NCBI RefSeq assembly: GCF_963675165.1
Contig: NC_087391.1
Location: 5,886,552-5,950,551 of the forward strand
Direction: 5' to 3'
Length of the DNA: 64,000 bases
Source of the DNA: Halichondria panicea
Taxonomy: Eukaryota; Porifera; Demospongiae; Suberitida; Halichondriidae
Position numbers and translations under genes: made by a program. The notes beneath the pieces were generated by a model. That model saw only the letters and a program-made list of their open reading frames with translations. It was not told the origin of the DNA and searched no databases. How positions within the stretch are numbered: position 1 is the first letter of the stretch; the number at the start of each line of letters is the position of its first letter. This document shows, one piece after another, positions 61,938 to 64,000 of this stretch.

Positions 61938-63740
61938 TCAAGTTCCAGTTCTGAGTTGTGGGTTAAAGTTCCAGTCCAATGATGTGTCACTTTTAGCCAC
62001 TTGTCTGCCCACTCTTGTCATGACTATTATTAGAGTCACAGCCAATATCACAAGCAGTCCCACTGCAAATATTAGCCGATACAATCCACTTTCAAGGACT
62101 TTGTTTGATTGCTCTCCTCTGAAAGGAATAATGTATAATAATTATGGCAACATATTCAGGTGGTCTCACCTCAACCATTGACGAGGCCCTGAGCTCCACA
62201 CCTTTGTGTGATACTTGTCATTACCTACCATGCTCCGAGGAGAGGTGGCCCCAGCCCTGGACTCAGCCTTGTTAATGTTAGAGGTGGCCCCAGCCCTGGA
62301 CTCAGCCTTGTTAGAAGTGGCCCCAGCTCTGCTGTGAGAGGTGGCTGCTGCTGCTGCTGGTTGGAAGGTTCCTATACTGAGTCTAAGTTGATCAGCCACT
62401 GGAGACATAAAATGGCGTGGTGGAACAATCAACTCCTGTGAAATTTACCCATAACTAATAAAACCATAAAACCACATTAACTCAAACGTCACCTTGCACT
62501 TTGGGCACTTCTGTGAGTGTTGTGTGGCCATGTAGCTGTGTAGACACTCGTCATGGAACAAGTCTGTGCAGCCGGGACAAGTATTAATAGCATTCTTAAT
62601 ACAGACAGGACATACCATAACAGGATAGCCTGAGAACAAGCCCTTCTTGAATAGAGTGAGAGCACAGAACACAAACATCATCATAATCACTGTCCTCGAG
62701 CCATTGGAGATACGAATGTACAGTACACTGCATGAGAAAGCATACACATAGTATACGTATGTGAGAGAATATAATACACACAACCATACACTAGTACACA
62801 TGTGAGAGGCATACACACCATTACACTAGTACACACGTGAGAGGGCATACACACCATTACACTAGTACACACGTGAGAGGGCATACACACCATTACACTA
62901 GTACACACGTGAGAGGGCATACACACCATTACACTAGTACACACGTGAGAGGGCATACACACCATTACACTAGTACACACGTGAGAGGGCATACACACCA
63001 TTACACTAGTACACACGTGAGAGGGCATACACACCATTACACTAGTACACACGTGAGAGGGCATACACACCATTACACTAGTACACACGTGAGAGGGCAT
63101 ACACACCATTACACTAGTACACACGTGAGAGGCATACACACCATTACACTAGTACACACATGAGAGGCATACACACCAGTACACTAGTACACACGTGAGA
63201 GGGCATACACACCATTACACTAGTACACATGTGAGAGGGCATACACACCATTACACTAGTACACACGTGAGAGGGCATACACACCATTACACTAGTACAC
63301 ACGTGAGAGGGCGTACACACCATTACACTAGTACACACGTGAGAGGGCATACACACCATTACACTAGTACACTAGTACACACGTGAGAGGGCGTACACAC
63401 CATTACACTAGTACACATGTGAGAGGGCATACACACCATTACACTAGTACACACGTGAGAGGCATACACACCATTACACTAGTACACACATGAGAGGCAT
63501 ACACACCATTACACTAGTACACATGTGAGAGGGCATACACACCATTACACTAGTACACACATGTGAGAGGGCGTACACACCATTACACTAGTACACACGT
63601 GAGAGGGCGTACACACCATTACACTAGTACACACTTACTCTGGGATGATCCGATAGCATACAGTCTTCGCACACATTCACGCGGTGAACAAAACAGAACA
63701 AGTTAGTCACTTTCCTCTTGGGACATTTACACAGGCCCAT
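61938..63740 (-). CDS. ZFPL1: ZFPL1, cis-Golgi zinc-finger membrane protein
   Basis: ZFPL1 is a conserved integral cis-Golgi protein that binds GM130 and supports Golgi structure and ER-Golgi traffic. Exons 63639-63740, 62616-62727, 62493-62563, 62170-62435 and 61938-62118; 243 aa (human 310). The start is unambiguous: [17 protein letters not shown], followed by HRVNVCEDC (first zinc finger, B-box-like). Next come [30 protein letters not shown] and KCPKCK, the RING-like finger, interrupted by a 52-bp intron. A single transmembrane segment ([20 protein letters not shown]) near the C-terminus is followed by a short lumenal tail ([19 protein letters not shown]) conserved in the family. The linker holds a short coding repeat ([10 protein letters not shown]). 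Intron 1 is mostly a 36-bp minisatellite. Confidence 0.96.
62790..63637. repeat. 36-bp minisatellite in ZFPL1 intron 1
   Basis: About 23 units of CATTACACTAGTACACACGT + GAGAGGGCATACACAC, ending at the donor of exon 1 (- strand GTAAGTGTGTACTAGTG, itself part of a unit). Variants differ by GGG/GG and CACG/CATG. The unit length, 12 codons, leaves long stop-free frames on both strands, which are not genes. Confidence 0.95.
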
Positions 63741-63860
63741 GATTATTTTTATCAGAGAAGGTGGGCGTGTCCACTTCACAGTAGAGAAGAGAAAAGAGGG
63801 GCGTGGCTGAGCTATGCAGCTAGCTAGCGAGCTAGCTCACAGTGCAGTACAACAAGAGAG
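63741..63860. promoter_or_regulatory. Bidirectional promoter between ZFPL1 and the next gene
   Basis: 120 bp between divergent ATGs. Two GC/CACCC-type boxes, GGGCGTGTC and GGGCGTGGC, lie about 40 bp apart, and a CTAGCTAGCGAGCTAGCTC palindromic stretch precedes the + strand start. Function inferred from layout. Confidence 0.5.
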
Positions 63861-64000
63861 ATGGGTGTCTGCTGGAAATGTGCAGCCGCTGTTCCACTGT
63901 TGATAGCTCTGGTCATGTTTCTAGCGCCCCTTATCCAGAGGGAGCTGGAGACAGCCAATGGCTACACTGCCCCAGAAGACTCTACAAAACTACCAGAGGA
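63861..64000 (+). CDS. N-terminus of a membrane-anchored protein (partial)
   Basis: ATG at 63861 opens a frame to the window end: MGVCWKCAAAVPLLIALVMF, then LAPLIQRELETANGY and a polar stretch. The hydrophobic segment fits a signal anchor or signal peptide. Only 46 residues are visible, too few to name it. Confidence 0.6.
   Translation, partial: MGVCWKCAAAVPLLIALVMFLAPLIQRELETANGYTAPEDSTKLPE

Noticed and set aside
62564..62615. Extra CPVC/CPGC zinc ligands in ZFPL1
   Set aside because: They fall in a 52-bp GT-AG intron; removing it gives the family's CYDLFH sequence.
62687..63386. Repeated [12 protein letters not shown] and [12 protein letters not shown] frames
   Set aside because: 36-bp intronic minisatellite whose length is divisible by three, so it stays open by construction.

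Overview
This looks like metazoan nuclear DNA from a very compact genome. Genes sit tens to a few hundred bases apart, most introns are short (about 45-100 bp) with GT-AG ends, telomere repeats are TTAGGG, and the genes include an SRF, a Speedy/RINGO Cdk activator, ZFPL1, NRDE2 and a double MyTH4-FERM myosin. Compactness, AT-rich spacers and abundant minisatellites suggest a sponge. That is inference; no species-diagnostic gene was found.

Left gene block (1-26811): the 3' end of an adaptor-like gene (+), GTP cyclohydrolase I (-), glutaminyl-peptide cyclotransferase (+, sharing a 57-bp promoter with GCH1), serum response factor (-), a Speedy/RINGO protein (-), NRDE2 (-), poly(A) polymerase (-) and a 27-exon myosin (+, sharing a 228-bp promoter with the polymerase). 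I resolved these genes to exons by splice phase. The block is ordinary housekeeping and regulatory content and not one pathway. NRDE2 and poly(A) polymerase are both RNA-processing factors in tandem.

Middle (about 27180-59810): two subtelomeres facing each other across a 200-N gap. From each side inward to the gap the order is: a border segment, a 1.2-kb tandem repeat, a 0.7-kb tandem repeat, a spacer, a ~100-bp satellite, a second spacer, a 31-bp satellite and the telomere array. The left telomere reads TTAGGG into the gap and the right reads CCCTAA out of it. The two sides are the same modules in inverted order but differ in copy numbers and junctions, and one foldback element is present only on the right. 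The flanking unique genes differ, so these appear to be ends of two different chromosomes, most simply joined by scaffolding.

Right gene block (59999-64000): a CWC25-like splicing factor lacking its N-terminal domain at the subtelomere border, an unrecognised small gene, ZFPL1 (-), and the start of a membrane-anchored protein (+).

The most unusual theme is intronic minisatellites built on or abutting splice junctions. In QPCT and the Speedy gene, the acceptor plus the first bases of the exon have been tandemly copied 10-15 times upstream of the true site. The poly(A) polymerase gene shows smaller versions of the same thing twice.
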